From: Symbiodinium natans
Lineage: Eukaryota > Sar > Dinophyceae > Suessiales > Symbiodiniaceae
Reading direction: 5' to 3'
Assembly (NCBI GenBank): GCA_905221605.1
Contig: CAJNDS010000890.1
Coordinates: 1,168,650-1,178,649, forward strand
Length of the DNA stretch: 10,000 nt
Notes under the pieces: generated by a model
Database searches by the model: none
What the model was told of the DNA's origin: nothing
What the model saw: only the letters and a program-made list of their open reading frames with translations
Shown: piece by piece, positions 5,399-10,000 of the stretch
How positions within the stretch are numbered: the first letter of the stretch is position 1
Layout of the letters: every line of letters starts with the position of its first letter
Position numbers and translations under genes: made by a program

Positions 5399-5473
5399 CA
5401 GGGTTTAGGGTTTAGGGTTTAGGGTTTAGGGTTTAGAATTTAGGGCTAGGGTTTAGGGTTTAGGGTTTAGGGG
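5399..5473 (+). repeat. TTTAGGG array
   Basis: About ten units with one damaged stretch (TTTAGAATTTAGGGCTAGGG). GGTTCA flanks both sides (5395-5400, 5472-5477), too short to be sure it is a target-site duplication. Confidence 0.94.
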
Positions 5474-5483
5474 TTCAAGAGCG

Positions 5484-5830
5484 TTTAGGGTCATTGGGAA
5501 TGGATTTCGGCTCTGAGGGTTTTTTTGTCAGACTCACGCCATCATGTTAGATTGCAAGGTAACTTGCTAGTCTACTGGTATGTTACGACACGTTTCGGCA
5601 CCGGGCCCTTGCGCGCCGGAGTTGCGACGAGAGTTGCTGCGGACGTATAGGAGCAATTTCGAGGGGTTTCGGGTTTAGGGGTGTTTTCCCAATAAATTCT
5701 CGATGGGTACCCGGGCGTGGAAATCATGTTTGTTGGCTTCCTGGGGCCCTGTGTGTAAGCCAAAGGCTGATGTCAGGTTCAAGCGCTTTGAGGGTTCGAG
5801 AGCCAACATGTACGTAGGGTTTCGAATTGG
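5484..5830. other. Non-telomeric spacer, no firm gene
   Basis: Contains an acceptor-like minus-strand site (ATACGTCCGCAG) at about 5639 followed by a GC-rich block open in all three frames, so no exon frame can be chosen. The minus-strand open frame at 5572-5763 (63 codons) spans a decayed telomeric piece (NTPKPETP) and shows no clear codon bias. Confidence 0.4.
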
Positions 5831-5831
5831 A

Positions 5832-5883
5832 GGGTTTAGGGTTTAGGGTTTCGGGTTTAAGGTTTAGGGTTTAGGGTTTAGGG
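5832..5883 (+). repeat. TTTAGGG array
   Basis: About seven units with TTTCGGG and TTTAAGG variants. Confidence 0.93.
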
Positions 5884-5976
5884 CTTGCCGAGTGAAGGTT
5901 TGGGTGGTGGTGAGGCACGCAGGGTGGATTCTTAGAAGCGCCTGCAGGTGGCCCTCGAAACCCGAGGATCTAGGGG
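5884..5976. other. Spacer, coding status undecided
   Basis: Open frames exist on both strands; on plus, an acceptor-like GCACGCAG|G and a CTGCAG|GTGGCC donor bound GGFLEAPA. Neither strand is clearly better. Confidence 0.25.
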
Positions 5977-6079
5977 ACCCTAAACCCTCAAAACAAGAAC
6001 CCTGAACCCTGAACCCTGAACCCTAAACCCTAAACCCTAAACCCTAAACCCTAAACCCTAAACCCTAAACCCTAAACCA
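5977..6079 (-). repeat. CCCTAAA array with CCCTGAA block
   Basis: After two imperfect units, three consecutive CCCTGAA units (6000-6020) precede eight perfect CCCTAAA units. Confidence 0.96.
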
Positions 6080-6484
6080 CCTTGGACCCTTCAGCTTGTT
6101 TCTTAATGATCCTCTCAAGCAAATATTCTGAGGGCCATATCAGGGGTATATTCAGGGAACATCCTCTAGGGCACATCCTTGGGGGGTCCGTGTATGACTC
6201 CTTGATCCTCGAACCTCCATAGCCCTTACGGACCTACGTACGGTGGAGACTCTAGGTAGGGCTGACTTGGCTCCAAACCCTAAACCTCGCGGACCATCTT
6301 CGGGTAGCCTCATAGTCCCTTAATATGGGACCTGGAAAGGGGGCCCCTTACCCTTATATACCCTATGGGGCCCATACGTCAGACCCCTTTAAGGGAAGTA
6401 AGGGACCATGTTACGGAACTCTAAGGGTAGCTACATTGACATGGTGCCTGAGTATGGGCCCTTGAAAGGGTACCCAATACGAAA
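6080..6484. other. Non-telomeric segment, diverged copy of 499-700
   Basis: Bases 6131-6215 align with 499-530 and 641-700. The rest contains a GGGCCCC/GGGGCCC inverted repeat (6341-6347, 6367-6373) around a TTATATA centre, and a two-unit CCCTAAA remnant (6275-6286). No gene is supported. Confidence 0.5.
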
Positions 6485-6785
6485 GAACCCGAAATCCCTA
6501 AGCCCTAGACCTCTCCAGCCTCGACCCGCAACCCCCCCTAATCCCGACACCCCGAACCCCAAACCCTTAAACTTGAACACCCTCAAGCCCAGAACCCTAA
6601 ATCCCATAACCCTACACCCCTACCCCAGGTCCCTAAATCCCAGAACCCTGGAAAGAGGAAATGACCCTAAACTCGAAACCCCGGAACCCTAAACACCAGA
6701 ACCCTAAACCCTAAACCCTAACCCCCAAACCCTAAACCCGAAACCCTAAACCCCAAACCCTAAACACCAGAACCCTGAACCCCGG
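6485..6785 (-). repeat. Long decayed CCCTAAA region with 71-bp spaced duplication
   Basis: Highly mutated heptamers (ACCCTAAATCCC, AACCCCGGAACCC). A 21-base piece at 6685-6705, core CCCTAAACACCAGAACCCT, recurs exactly at 6756-6776, showing segmental duplication within the decayed region. The plus-strand open frame over 6408-6692 (TPNPKPLNLNTL-type) is a translation of this repeat, not a gene. Confidence 0.85.
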
Positions 6786-6791
6786 CAAAAC

Positions 6792-6871
6792 CCTGCCCTG
6801 GGTCGAGAGCATCCGGAGAGCCCTCCCCCTGCTCCAGGCGTTGCTGGTGCTCCTCCCAAGGGTCCGAATCC
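6792..6871. CDS. Possible exon block, strand undecided
   Basis: Spacer between decayed and clean arrays. On plus it is open as LPWVESIRRALPLLQALLVL with about 23 of 26 third positions G or C, a hydrophobic amphipathic helix, but no acceptor is evident. On minus, the adjacent array ends TTTAG|GG, which could itself be the acceptor, then IRTLGRSTSNAWSRGRAL follows with a GT donor at 6791. Third-position composition is high on both strands, so it cannot decide. Confidence 0.28.
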
Positions 6872-6982
6872 CTAAACCCTAAACCCTAAACCATACTCCA
6901 GGGGGAAAACCGGCTTCATGTCTTAGGGATTTTGACCCTAAACCCTTTTAAACCCTCAACCCTAAACCCTAAACCCCAAACA
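6869..6982 (-). repeat. Two short CCCTAAA clusters
   Basis: Three clean units at 6871-6892, then a 40-base gap, then a looser cluster at 6935-6982 (CCCTTTTAAA, CCCTCAA and CCCCAAA variants). Confidence 0.88.
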
Positions 6983-7044
6983 ACCGTCCTTGAGTCGACG
7001 GCTCATGCGACCAGGGATGCCCCAAATCCTTGGGGCCGCGGATT

Positions 7045-7260
7045 TTTTAGGGTCTGGGGTTTAGGGTTTGGGGTTTAGGGATTTAGGGTTTAGGGGTTTA
7101 GGGTTTGGGGTTTGGGGTATGGGGTTTGGGGTTTGAGGTTTGAGGTCCGGGGTTCGAAGTTTAGGCTTCGGGGTTTGGGGTTTAGGGTTTGAGTTTGGCG
7201 TTTATAGGGCTTACAGGGTCTTTATAGGTCTTCCAGGGTTTGTAGGGTTTCGGGGGTTTT
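7045..7260 (+). repeat. Decayed TTTAGGG/TTTGGGG region
   Basis: Begins with mixed TTTAGGG, TTTGGGG and TTTAGGGG units and degrades to GGGTTCGAAG and TTTATAGGGCTTACAGGG-like sequence. A two- to three-unit CCCTAAA remnant follows at 7277-7300. Confidence 0.85.
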
Positions 7261-7331
7261 GCGGCTATGTGGCTGAAACCCTAAACCCGAAACGCTAAAC
7301 CTGGGGGTTTAGAGGTTGGGGCCGGATGCAC

Positions 7332-7376
7332 AAGCCCAGCGTGCGGTAGTCCGAGTAACCCGAATGTCGACATGCT
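7332..7376 (-). CDS. Candidate internal exon, unidentified protein
   Basis: Minus-strand acceptor GTCTTCATCTTAG|A ends at 7377; donor CTT|GTGCAT starts at 7331. Frame: one base, then ACRHSGYSDYRTLG plus two bases; it stays open past the donor as LCIRP. About 13 of 18 third positions are G or C. The CR...DYR...LGLCIRP pattern loosely recalls the C-terminal end of formylglycine-generating-enzyme-like domains, but this is a guess. Flanked by a decayed G-strand region and the octamer array at 7394. Confidence 0.4.
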
Positions 7377-7393
7377 CTAAGATGAAGACCTCA

Positions 7394-7578
7394 AAACCCC
7401 TAAAACTCTAAAACCCTAAACCCCAAACCTTAAACCCATAAACCCTTAAACCCTTAAACCCTTAAACCCTTAAACCCTTAAACCCTTAAACCCTTAAACC
7501 CTTAAACCCTTAAACCCTTAAACCCTTAAACCCAACTCTAACACCCTAAACACCTCAACACGAAAACCCGAAACCCTA
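7394..7578 (-). repeat. C-strand array dominated by an 11-copy CCCTTAAA octamer
   Basis: Mixed CCCCTAAA, CCCTAAA and CCCATAAA units lead into eleven perfect consecutive CCCTTAAA octamers (7443-7530), then decayed heptamers. Extra-T octamers of this kind can arise by telomerase slippage or unequal exchange. Confidence 0.97.
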
Positions 7579-7665
7579 GGTGGTGTAGGGTTCAAGTAGC
7601 ATTTGGAGTTCAGGAAACAGGGTTCAGGAGCTTCACGGCACCCGAGAGGTTAAACGGATGCCTAC

Positions 7666-7719
7666 CCAGCTACGGACATTTGGGCTGTGCCATCTCTAGT
7701 ACAGTGTGAAGTTCTCAGA
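7666..7719 (-). CDS. Possible internal exon
   Basis: Minus-strand acceptor CCCTAACAACAG|T ends at 7720 and donor CTGG|GTAGGC starts at 7665. Frame: one base, then LRTSHCTRDGTAQMSVA plus two bases. Third positions are only about one third G or C, weaker than other candidates. Its start phase matches an upstream exon ending at 7817 (TG + T gives Cys), but that donor was chosen among alternatives. Confidence 0.3.
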
Positions 7720-7726
7720 CTGTTGT

Positions 7727-7808
7727 TAGGGTTCAGGTGTTTGAGGTTTAAGGTTTAGGGTTTAGGGTTTAAGGTTTAGGGGCAGGTGAGGGTTTCGGGC
7801 TTAGGGTA
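7727..7808 (+). repeat. TTTAGGG array, partly decayed
   Basis: GTTTGAGG and TTTAAGG variants around a few canonical units, ending in GGTTTCGGGCTTAGGG. Confidence 0.9.
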
Positions 7809-7816
7809 CAGAAGAC

Positions 7817-7862
7817 CAGACCGACGAGAACTCTACCGTAAACACGAAAACCCCAGCAGCAC
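7817..7862 (-). CDS. Candidate internal exon, unidentified protein
   Basis: Minus-strand acceptor TTGAAGTGTCAG|G ends at 7863. Two bases then AAGVFVFTVEFSSV; 10 of 14 third positions are G or C. Donor is either CTG|GTCTTC at 7816 or TCT|GTACCC at 7809. The hydrophobic alternating pattern suggests a beta strand. It fills the spacer between the array at 7727-7808 and the array at 7875-7941. No family recognised. Confidence 0.38.
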
Positions 7863-7874
7863 CTGACACTTCAA

Positions 7875-7941
7875 GCCTAAACCCTAAACCCTAAACCCCA
7901 AACCCCAAACCCCAAACCCTAAACCCTAAACCCTAAACCCT
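7875..7941 (-). repeat. CCCTAAA array with CCCCAAA block
   Basis: Nine to ten units, with three consecutive CCCCAAA units (7896-7916) in the middle. Confidence 0.96.
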
Positions 7942-7951
7942 GTCACTGTAC

Positions 7952-8019
7952 AAACTGCCACCCAAAGCGCTGCAGCTGGCCCTCGCTGCTTGTGGAAGCG
8001 ATCTCGGCGCAGCTCAACC
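7952..8019 (-). CDS. Candidate internal exon, unidentified protein
   Basis: Minus-strand acceptor AGGTTTGTAG|G ends at 8020 and donor TTT|GTACAG starts at 7951. Frame: two bases, then LSCAEIASTSSEGQLQRFG and WQF, ending in phase 0; 18 of 22 third positions are G or C. With this donor the phase does not match the next candidate exon (7862), so one boundary must differ (a GC donor near 7980 would fit) or an exon is missing. No family recognised. Confidence 0.47.
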
Positions 8020-8027
8020 CTACAAAC

Positions 8028-8109
8028 CTAGGGTTTAGGGTTTAGGGTTTAGGGTTTAGGGTTTAGGGTTTAGGGTTTAGGGTTTAGGGTTCAGGGTTTA
8101 GGGTTTAGG
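8028..8109 (+). repeat. TTTAGGG array
   Basis: Eleven units, one TTCAGGG variant, otherwise perfect. Confidence 0.97.
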
Positions 8110-8117
8110 AGGCCGAC

Positions 8118-8206
8118 ATGTTTCGGGCCAGCGCACTCTTCGGCAAGACAGGAATCAACAACTAAGCGCAAAACCTGGTGGTGGTCCAAAACTGCACAGG
8201 TGCCCG
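8118..8206 (-). CDS. Candidate internal exon, unidentified protein
   Basis: Minus-strand acceptor CATACATCTGTAG|C ends at 8207; possible donor CAT|GTCGGC at 8117. Two bases then GTCAVLDHHQVLRLVVDS followed by CLAEECAGPKH, ending in phase 0. About half the third positions are G or C, but the frame is open for 48 codons from TAG at about 8240 to past 8110. The sequence looks helical and soluble. No family recognised. Confidence 0.4.
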
Positions 8207-8340
8207 CTACAGATGTATGAGAGCACGCTGGGTTGAACTATAGCTTGGTGACATTCCAGGCCCCTTAACGAGCGATACTGAGTATTCTTTTATGACTATA
8301 CGCCCCGAACTACAAAAAACTGCCAAAGTTAGTATACTGC

Positions 8341-8461
8341 CTAAACCCTAAAACTTAAACCCAAACCCTTAAACTTAAACCTAAACCCTGAACCCTAAAA
8401 CTTAAACCTGAACCCTAGACCCTAGACCCTAGACCCTAAACCCTAAACCCTAAACCCTAAA
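8341..8461 (-). repeat. C-strand array with ACTTAAA and CCCTAGA variants
   Basis: A mutated first half contains a 17-base unit (ACCCTAAAACTTAAACC) at 8345-8361 and again at 8392-8408. Then come three CCCTAGA units (8413-8433), then four canonical units. Confidence 0.93.
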
Positions 8462-8462
8462 C

Positions 8463-8570
8463 TCCTTCCTGTAAAACAACAACAAGCTCGCCGGCCTCCA
8501 GCCCATGGGGGCAAAGTGTGGCCCAGGATAGAGGCTCACCGGTGGAGAAGCACTGCAGCGTCTGAGCAGC
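8463..8570 (-). CDS. Candidate coding block beside the 19-bp repeat
   Basis: A minus-strand frame is open for 36 codons: AAQTLQCFSTGEPLSWATL then CPHGLEAGELVVVLQEG, ending at TAG inside the next array. About 60 percent of third positions are G or C. The first codons lie within one copy of the 19-bp direct repeat (8554-8572). A strong donor (CCACCG|GTGAGC, GT at 8539) and a strong acceptor (TTGTTGTTTTACAG|G, ending 8469) also fall inside it, so part of the block may instead be a 71-bp intron. These readings exclude each other, and transcripts are needed to choose. Confidence 0.35.
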
Positions 8571-8572
8571 AG
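8554..8572. repeat. 19-bp direct repeat, left copy
   Basis: TGCAGCGTCTGAGCAGCAG, identical to 8662-8680, immediately left of a TTTAGGG array. Confidence 0.97.
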
Positions 8573-8661
8573 TTGGGGTGTAGGGTTTAGGGTTTAGGGT
8601 TTAGGGTTTAGGGTTAGGTTTGAGGGTTTGGGTTTTTTAGAATTTTAGGGTTTAGGGTTTA
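8573..8661 (+). repeat. TTTAGGG array bounded by 19-bp direct repeats
   Basis: About twelve units, partly decayed (TTGAGGG, TTTTTTAGAATTTTAGGG). The whole array lies between the two copies of the 19-mer and nothing else does. Confidence 0.95.
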
Positions 8662-8680
8662 TGCAGCGTCTGAGCAGCAG
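8662..8680. repeat. 19-bp direct repeat, right copy
   Basis: Exact second copy, 108 bp from the first. It ends GCAGCAG followed by AG, a plausible 3' splice site on the plus strand. Confidence 0.97.
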
Positions 8681-8683
8681 AGT

Positions 8684-8810
8684 TTGGGGGTCTCGGGCTT
8701 TTGGGTTCAGGGTGTGGGGTTTAGGGCTTCTTAGGGGTCATTGGAGGTTCAGGGTTAGGGGTTTAGGGCGTGGGGTTTAGGATGTGGGGTTTAGGGCTTG
8801 GGGTTTTGGG
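8684..8810 (+). repeat. Decayed G-strand array with 17-bp unit
   Basis: TGTGGGGTTTAGGGCTT occurs at 8713-8729 and 8783-8799, with a shorter GTGGGGTTTAGG between them. Confidence 0.85.
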
Positions 8811-8844
8811 CAATTGTCCGCAAAATCACACTGGGATTCTAGAC

Positions 8845-8927
8845 CCCACACCCTAAACCCTAAACCCTAAACCCTAAACCCTAAACCCTAAACCCTAAAC
8901 CCTAAACCCTAAACCCTAAACCCTGAA
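8845..8927 (-). repeat. CCCTAAA array
   Basis: Ten perfect units from 8851, last unit CCCTGAA; preceded by CCCCACA. Confidence 0.97.
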
Positions 8928-9000
8928 TGGGGGACTTAACTACCGAGGCCAGCTTCTCAAGAGCAACTCAGAGGGCCTTAGGCTAAGAATAGCTGAGTGC
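8928..9000. other. Spacer, no exon called
   Basis: Frames on both strands are open for part of the length, with stops on minus; no convincing splice-bounded block. Confidence 0.3.
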
Positions 9001-9100
9001 TAGGTTTAGGGTTTAGGGTTTAGGGTTTAGGGTTTAGGGTTTAGGGTTTAGGTTCAGCGTTTAGGGTTTAGGGGTTGCGGTTTAGGGTTTCGGGTTTGGG
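9001..9100 (+). repeat. TTTAGGG array
   Basis: Seven clean units to 9053, then TTCAGCG, TTTAGGGG and TTTCGGG variants. Confidence 0.95.
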
Positions 9101-9106
9101 CCTTGC

Positions 9107-9145
9107 AACATCGCTCCAAGCGACTGCGTTCAGGGCACCCGCATG
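9107..9145 (-). CDS. WD40-like fragment HAGALNAVAWSDV
   Basis: The minus-strand frame reads HAGALNAVAWSDV and then meets a GC donor GTT|GCAAGG at 9106. The pattern H-x-G-x-L-x-x-V-x-W matches the start of a WD40 repeat (GH dipeptide region, then first strand), a propeller blade usually involved in protein-protein contacts. It follows in order after the repeat-end pattern at 9343-9411. Problem: an in-frame TGA sits directly upstream (9148-9146) and no AG acceptor lies between it and the His codon. So this is either part of a broken gene, uses an unusual junction, or is chance. Confidence 0.3.
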
Positions 9146-9235
9146 TCATGAAAAGTCAAACCTCAGGCTGCGAAACCCAAATTCCCCCCGCCTCCACCCA
9201 ATACAGCACCCCAAGTCCTAAACCTGCGCATTTTT

Positions 9236-9324
9236 CAGGGTTTAGGGTTTAGGGTCTAGGGTTTAAGGTTAGGGTTTAGGGTTTAGGGTTTAGGGTCCAG
9301 GGTTTAGGGCTTTGGGTTTAGGGT
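9236..9324 (+). repeat. TTTAGGG array
   Basis: About twelve units with TCTAGGG, TTTAAGG, TTAGGG and TCCAGGG variants. Confidence 0.95.
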
Positions 9325-9342
9325 AAACTCTTGAACCACAAC

Positions 9343-9411
9343 CAGGAGGGCCTTGCGCAGGGCAATATTGAAGACCCGAATGCAGCCGTCTTCGCACGAG
9401 GTGCCTGGAAA
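9343..9411 (-). CDS. Candidate exon of a WD40-repeat protein
   Basis: Minus strand, with acceptor at 9412 (GAAAATGCCAG|T) or 9405 (TTTCCAG|G); donor CTG|GTTGTG at 9342, with alternatives at 9339 and 9336. It reads FPGTSCEDGCIRVFNI followed by ALRKALL; 16 of 20 third positions from Thr to the last Leu are G or C. SCEDGCIRVFNI matches the end of a WD40 blade (S-x-D-x-x-I-x-V-W/F-D/N-I); the ALRKALL that follows is the usual outer strand leading to the next GH. A TGA at 9423-9421 closes the frame upstream, consistent with an intron there. Family-level call only; no specific protein identified. Confidence 0.5.
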
Positions 9412-9479
9412 CTGGCATTTTCAAGTTCTGCGGTTTGGGGATTAGGGTTCTTCAGACGACCCCACGCTAAAGTAGTTGC

Positions 9480-9566
9480 CCTAAACCCTAAACCCTAAAC
9501 ATTGGGGGGTGTATGGGGTTTAAGCTTTAGGATGTCAGGTTCAGGGCTGCGGAGCTTAGGGTTGGG
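9480..9566. repeat. Short CCCTAAA cluster then decayed G-strand
   Basis: Three CCCTAAA units (9480-9500), then GGTGTATGGGGTTTAAGCTTTAGG-like decayed G-strand. The latter ends TTAGGG-TTGGG-CCCTAA at 9556-9572, a direct G-to-C orientation switch. Confidence 0.85.
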
Positions 9567-9669
9567 CCCTAAACCCCTAAACCCCTAAACCCCTACACCC
9601 CTAAAGCCCTAAAGCCCTAAAGCCCTAAAGCCCTGAAGCCCTAAAGCCCTAAAGCCCTAAAGCCCTAAA
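9567..9669 (-). repeat. Octamer array: CCCCTAAA then GCCCTAAA
   Basis: One CCCTAAA is followed from 9574 by twelve 8-bp units in unbroken register: four CCCCTAAA-type (third is CCCCTACA), then eight GCCCTAAA-type (one GCCCTGAA). The change of variant without change of period suggests successive amplification of different octamers. Confidence 0.96.
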
Positions 9670-9670
9670 C

Positions 9671-9750
9671 CCCTTAAACCCGTAAACCCTTAAGCCCTTA
9701 CACCCTTAAACCCTTAAACCCTTAAACCCTTGAACCCTTGCACCCTTCAA
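9671..9750 (-). repeat. CCCTTAAA octamer array, partly mutated
   Basis: Ten 8-bp units of CCCTTNNA type (CCCTTAAA, CCCGTAAA, CCCTTAAG, CCCTTACA, CCCTTGAA, CCCTTGCA, CCCTTCAA), one base out of register with the preceding block. It is the same octamer as the pure block at 7443-7530. Confidence 0.93.
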
Positions 9751-9920
9751 CTCCAAGACCCCTAAACCCAAAACCCCTAAACCTCTGAAGCCTTCAACCC
9801 TTAAACCCTTCAACCCTTAAACCCCTAAGCCCCTAAAACCTTGAAACTCTAAACCCTAAACCCTAAACCCTAAACCCTAAACCCTAAACCCTAAACCCCT
9901 AAACCCTTAAACCCTTAGAC
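9751..9920 (-). repeat. Mixed octamers grading to a canonical CCCTAAA array
   Basis: Irregular ACCCCTAAA and AACCCTTCAA units to 9848, then seven perfect CCCTAAA heptamers, then CCCCTAAA and CCCTTAAA octamers to 9920. Confidence 0.94.
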
Positions 9921-10000
9921 TTCGGAGTCCCCAGGTTCTGTCTGCGGCTGGGACGCAGATGCATCTGCAGCAGAGGGTGAACTGAATGCTTCGCACGAAG
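9921..10000 (-). other. Possible exon at window edge
   Basis: Minus-strand frames are open from the window edge; one begins FVRSIQFT, which would suit the first strand of a WD40 blade, and another reads SCEAFSSPSAADASASQPQ. An acceptor-like CCCTCTGCTGCAG lies at about 9979-9967. Frame cannot be fixed. Also carries the palindrome GCAGATGCATCTGC (9955-9968) and the hairpin CTTCG-CA-CGAAG (9989-10000). Confidence 0.25.

Noticed and set aside
5572-5763. 63-codon minus-strand frame
   Set aside because: Runs through a telomere-like remnant (NTPKPETP), has weak codon bias and no recognisable motif.
6408-6692. 94-codon plus-strand frame
   Set aside because: Most of it translates degenerate CCCTAAA units (NPKPLNLNTL and similar).
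7443-7530. CRISPR-like repeat array
   Set aside because: Units are contiguous without spacers; it is a simple tandem repeat in eukaryotic DNA.
9849-9920. A true chromosome end
   Set aside because: Unique sequence continues on both sides of every array and orientation alternates, so all arrays are interstitial within this window.
1-10000. Dinoflagellate spliced-leader sequence
   Set aside because: I looked for the conserved CCATTTTGGCTCAAG end on both strands and did not find it.

Overview
The window is nuclear eukaryotic DNA dominated by short arrays of the Arabidopsis-type telomeric heptamer TTTAGGG/CCCTAAA. About 40 perfect or decayed arrays of 20-190 bp occur in both orientations, separated by non-repetitive spacers of about 50-500 bp. 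There are no prokaryotic-style genes, and no rRNA, tRNA or CRISPR was seen. Every frame of a pure heptamer array contains TAG or TAA, so an array cannot be coding for more than a few codons. Long open frames that cross arrays or microsatellites are therefore not credible genes.

The spacers are not inert. Read on the minus strand, many contain a short open block (about 40-110 bp) with third positions rich in G/C, usually bounded by an AG acceptor (often AG|G after a pyrimidine-rich run) and a GT or GC donor. The clearest are 973-1049, 4484-4541, 2259-2310, 240-285, 856-896, 3841-3927, 7952-8019 and 9343-9411. The last encodes SCEDGCIRVFNI, which resembles the end of a WD40 repeat. I read the window as one or more minus-strand genes broken into very short exons, with telomere-like repeats filling the introns. 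No complete gene, start codon or stop could be assembled, and the exon chain is not proven.

TTTAGGG repeats, candidate GC donors (for example CAG|GCAAGG), tiny exons and large repeat-filled introns together suggest a dinoflagellate or related alveolate. A green alga or plant cannot be excluded from this sequence alone.

Layout: 1-900 has arrays plus a diverged segment resembling 6131-6215. 900-2330 has dense arrays, an inverted array pair and several exon-like spacers. 2330-3090 has decayed arrays with orientation switches. 3090-3710 holds an A-rich and poly-G/poly-C hairpin region. 3710-4870 has arrays with local amplification of a 9-mer and of TTTGGGG. 4870-5830 is mostly non-telomeric with TA microsatellites. 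5830-7580 has decayed arrays and a pure CCCTTAAA octamer block. 7580-9480 alternates arrays with exon-like spacers, including an array flanked by a perfect 19-bp direct repeat. 9480-9920 is a succession of octamer variants ending in canonical heptamers.
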